The notes beneath the pieces are model-generated. The model was given only the letters and a program-made list of their open reading frames with translations. It made no database searches and had not been told where the DNA came from. Positions 61,972 through 64,000 of a DNA stretch of 64,000 nt are shown piece by piece; positions within the stretch are counted from its first letter, which is position 1; the number at the start of each line of letters is the position of its first letter. Source of the stretch: Protula sp. h YS-2021 (taxonomy: Eukaryota; Annelida; Polychaeta; Sabellida; Serpulidae); assembly GCA_949752745.1 (NCBI GenBank), contig OX457031.1, positions 24,504,081 to 24,568,080 on the forward strand, read 5' to 3'. The position numbers and the translations under genes were made by a program.

Positions 61972-63035
61972 GAAAGTTAATAGAACACTGTCAAAACTAG
62001 ACTGGTGGCAACTCCATAGATATAATAGGGTTACATACTTATCAGATATTCCAACATATCCCAAAATACATCAAATTTCCTACTTACGAGAGGACTACCC
62101 CTGGCTCAAACCACGAGAATGTGTGCGTGGAAGTTAGGAAACTTCACCCACACCAGCTGTGAGTGACGATCGATCAAGTGAAGCAAGGCTGGGTCCCCAA
62201 TCCCCACCCCTCCCCTCCCCTCCCCTCACCACCCCTCCCCTCCCCTCCTCTCCCCTCCCGCGCACCTAATCCCTATCTCTGTGACCCATAAGAAAAGGAA
62301 ATAAAATATTATCAACCCTGTGCGGGTCTGAGAAAAAGCATCTGAAGTCCGGTTACGTAATGTTATCGTCATCAGTTATTTTACATTTCCAAAAAGACGT
62401 TTTTAATCAGTTTTGAAACATGTGACTTGTTTCATATTCTTCAACGGTTTGCAAGGTACATTTCAACGACATGTACAATATCGATTATTTTACAAAATTT
62501 AGTTTTAAAAAAGTTATTTTTTTTTTAAGTTTGTGTGATACGGAGAGAAAATATATGCTATGTTGCGAGGCTTGGCTCAATGAAACAGACGTAGCCTATT
62601 TGTCAGAACATACCAATCATAAAAGCGTATTTAGAGCGGTGTCGCATAATGCCAAAAGTAAAAAGCCAAAAATTAGAACTATTTTTTGTATTTCTTTCAA
62701 CATCTGCACGTCATATTTTCATTCGAGCGTAGGTCTATTCATATTTGTAGTAAAATGTAACAAAGGATTTCCTGTCCGTTTCAGATAAGACTGGCGATCA
62801 GCAAAAAATTTGAATCAAAACTAAACTAATATCAGCCAGTGCTAAAAAATCTAATCTGAATGTTTCGACCATGCACGCCAGGGCTATACAGCAGCCACAG
62901 CGCAGTTTGAACACATAAAGCACTTTCAACCGTCCATTGCATGAAAGAATGTGGGAAATGTTGGGTGATCAGCCTTACTTACAACAATTTACAGCTTGTT
63001 CAGTTTAATTTTCTTATATAAACATTGAGTATTCT
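61972..63035. other. Unassigned sequence with pyrimidine tract
   Basis: It holds a hairpin-capable segment near 62,129-62,155 (GTGTGCGTGGAAGTT with AACTTCACCCACAC), the C/T tract at 62,200-62,260, and otherwise AT-rich sequence. The 105-codon frame at 62,471-62,788 has no recognisable domain and I do not support it as a gene. Confidence 0.5.
62200..62260 (+). repeat. (CCCCT)n pyrimidine tract
   Basis: About a dozen imperfect CCCCT units, interrupted by CACCA and CTCTC. The opposite strand is (AGGGG)n and could form a G-quadruplex. Confidence 0.9.
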
Positions 63036-63259
63036 AAGCACGTAGACAGTAATTAAACCGTTGCAAGAATAGACTGCTCTGACGGTCGGACCAAACCACT
63101 GATGTTCATATCACTTGAATATGGTAAGGCTGAAGTGGAATTTTTTTAAGCACGTAGACAGTAATTAAACCGTTGCAAGAATAGACTGCTCTGACGGTCG
63201 GACCAAACCACTGATGTTCATATCACTTGAATATGGTAAGGCTGAAGTGGAATTTTTTT
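63036..63259 (+). repeat. Perfect 112-bp tandem duplication
   Basis: The segment starting AAGCACGTAGACAGTAATTA and ending GTGGAATTTTTTT occurs at 63,036-63,147 and 63,148-63,259 with no difference seen. Neither copy contains a recognisable gene. Confidence 0.95.
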
Positions 63260-63874
63260 CCAGACGTTGGAAAAATATTTGGAAGATGTAATGACTTGTT
63301 TGCGTCAAGGCTTGCCATGCTGAAATCGCAAGATCACTTGCCAGTGTTTACATAAACCAACTGCGCTAGCTGGATCTGGTTTTTTTAAAGATGTGGAACA
63401 ACATCACCTCAACCATTTTTGTACAACCCTTTGACACTCTGTGCCGTAACTAATTATGTGCACTAGCCCTTCCATTGTGACCAGGCATTGGGATTCAAAG
63501 CGAGATTTTCAATCTGGAGTAGTACAACAAATTGTCTGGCGTTAAATGTGTTTGGAGACTTATAAAAAATTAAAAACACAGAAACATAGATACAGCATTA
63601 CCATAAACTTCCCTGCATTTACGAGTGGATACTTTTTACCGGGTTTCACCACACTCTTGAACATCAAGTATGACCTAAGTGTTTCCCCTTTGTTAACGTT
63701 TTAACATCGCCTTGCATCAGGTGATGAGCCTTGGGGAAACGATATGAGCTATTTATGAACAACGATCGAAGACGGTGGAGGATGAGAATCAACGAAAAAA
63801 AATCCCACCGCCTACTCCAATAGTTTGCGAGCTTTTTACCACTGCGCCAGTGACTAGTGGAGAATTTGGATGTA
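63260..63874. other. Unassigned sequence; weak minus-strand tRNA/SINE-like boxes
   Basis: No supported gene. On the minus strand, 63,827-63,854 reads with TGGCGCAGTGGT, resembling a Pol III A box, and 63,781-63,794 reads CGTTGATTCTC, a poor B-box match. This could be the head of a degraded tRNA-derived SINE, but no tRNA fold or clear ends were found. Confidence 0.3.
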
Positions 63875-64000
63875 ATGAGAGATGACGGTTCCAGACAGCG
63901 GGTGAAGTTTTATGAGCTGCTGCCGGACCTTTCCCAGCAGCTGGCCGGTTTTTACGCCGTCGCCAAGACAACTGGGAAAAATGAAAGCTCTGCTGATGCA
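63875..64000 (+). CDS. Partial open frame running off the right edge
   Basis: From the ATG at 63,875 the frame is open for 42 codons to the last base. It reads MRDDGSRQRVKFYELLPDLS and continues with QQLAGFYAVAKTTGKNESSA. The upstream in-frame stop is TGA at 63,851. G+C is clearly higher than in the surrounding DNA, and the composition looks protein-like, which fits a coding exon. GCGCCAG at 63,844-63,850, preceded by pyrimidine-rich sequence, could be a splice acceptor, in which case the exon would begin before the ATG. I recognise no family. It could equally be a fragment of a mobile-element gene. Confidence 0.35.
   Translation, partial: MRDDGSRQRVKFYELLPDLSQQLAGFYAVAKTTGKNESSADA

Noticed and set aside
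63781..63854. tRNA gene or intact tRNA-derived SINE on the minus strand
   Set aside because: An A-box-like TGGCGCAGTGGT is present, but the B box is poor and no cloverleaf or acceptor stem could be formed.

Overview
The window looks like gene-poor, repeat-rich DNA next to a chromosome end in a metazoan, most likely a lophotrochozoan and probably a mollusc. Three things suggest this: vertebrate-type telomere hexamers (CCCTAA/TTAGGG) lie inside a satellite; the one clear gene is an intronless-CDS TRIM-like protein (RING, B-box, coiled coil, NHL/beta-propeller), a family that is very expanded in bivalves; and several dispersed elements end in GGACGGACAGAC-rich hairpin tails of a kind I associate with mollusc repeats. 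The species is not determined, and the taxonomic call is inference.

Layout. 1-31,775 is one continuous satellite array: about 169 head-to-tail monomers of about 183-189 bp, each with two to four CCCTAA hexamers on the + strand and usually a 13-bp palindrome, GGTCATAGTGACC. Higher-order structure is visible: an exact 566-bp trimer at 16.3-18.6 kb and a 2,450-bp tandem duplication at 11.3-16.2 kb. If the orientation is canonical, the telomere lies to the left. 31.8-34.9 kb is a transition zone of degenerate repeats. 34.89-35.88 kb is a 38-bp minisatellite just upstream of the gene. 36,120-38,507 is the TRIM-like CDS, with a 63-bp repeat inside the coding sequence. 39.62-41.51 kb is a 16-bp minisatellite whose unit carries TTAGGG. 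41.5-46.0 kb is mostly unrecognised single-copy sequence with a few microsatellites.

46.0-51.5 kb and 54.0-57.5 kb are two same-orientation copies of one composite repeat block. The module order is a 51-bp array, a ~150-bp array, a spacer, a 168-bp array, and a GGAC-rich hairpin tail with a short right end. Copy 1 has been split by nested AT-rich TIR elements (ends TGGAATGCC, TA target duplication). The same element family recurs at 59.2-61.8 kb, where one copy is itself interrupted by a 409-bp fold-back element. Just before that cluster, at 58.69-59.22 kb, lie about three strongly diverged monomers of the left-hand satellite. The last 126 bases hold the open start of an unidentified reading frame that runs off the window.

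Only the TRIM-like gene is a confident protein-coding call. Most other open frames are products of tandem repeats whose period is a multiple of three. Everything was read by eye, so copy numbers and boundaries of degenerate repeats are approximate.
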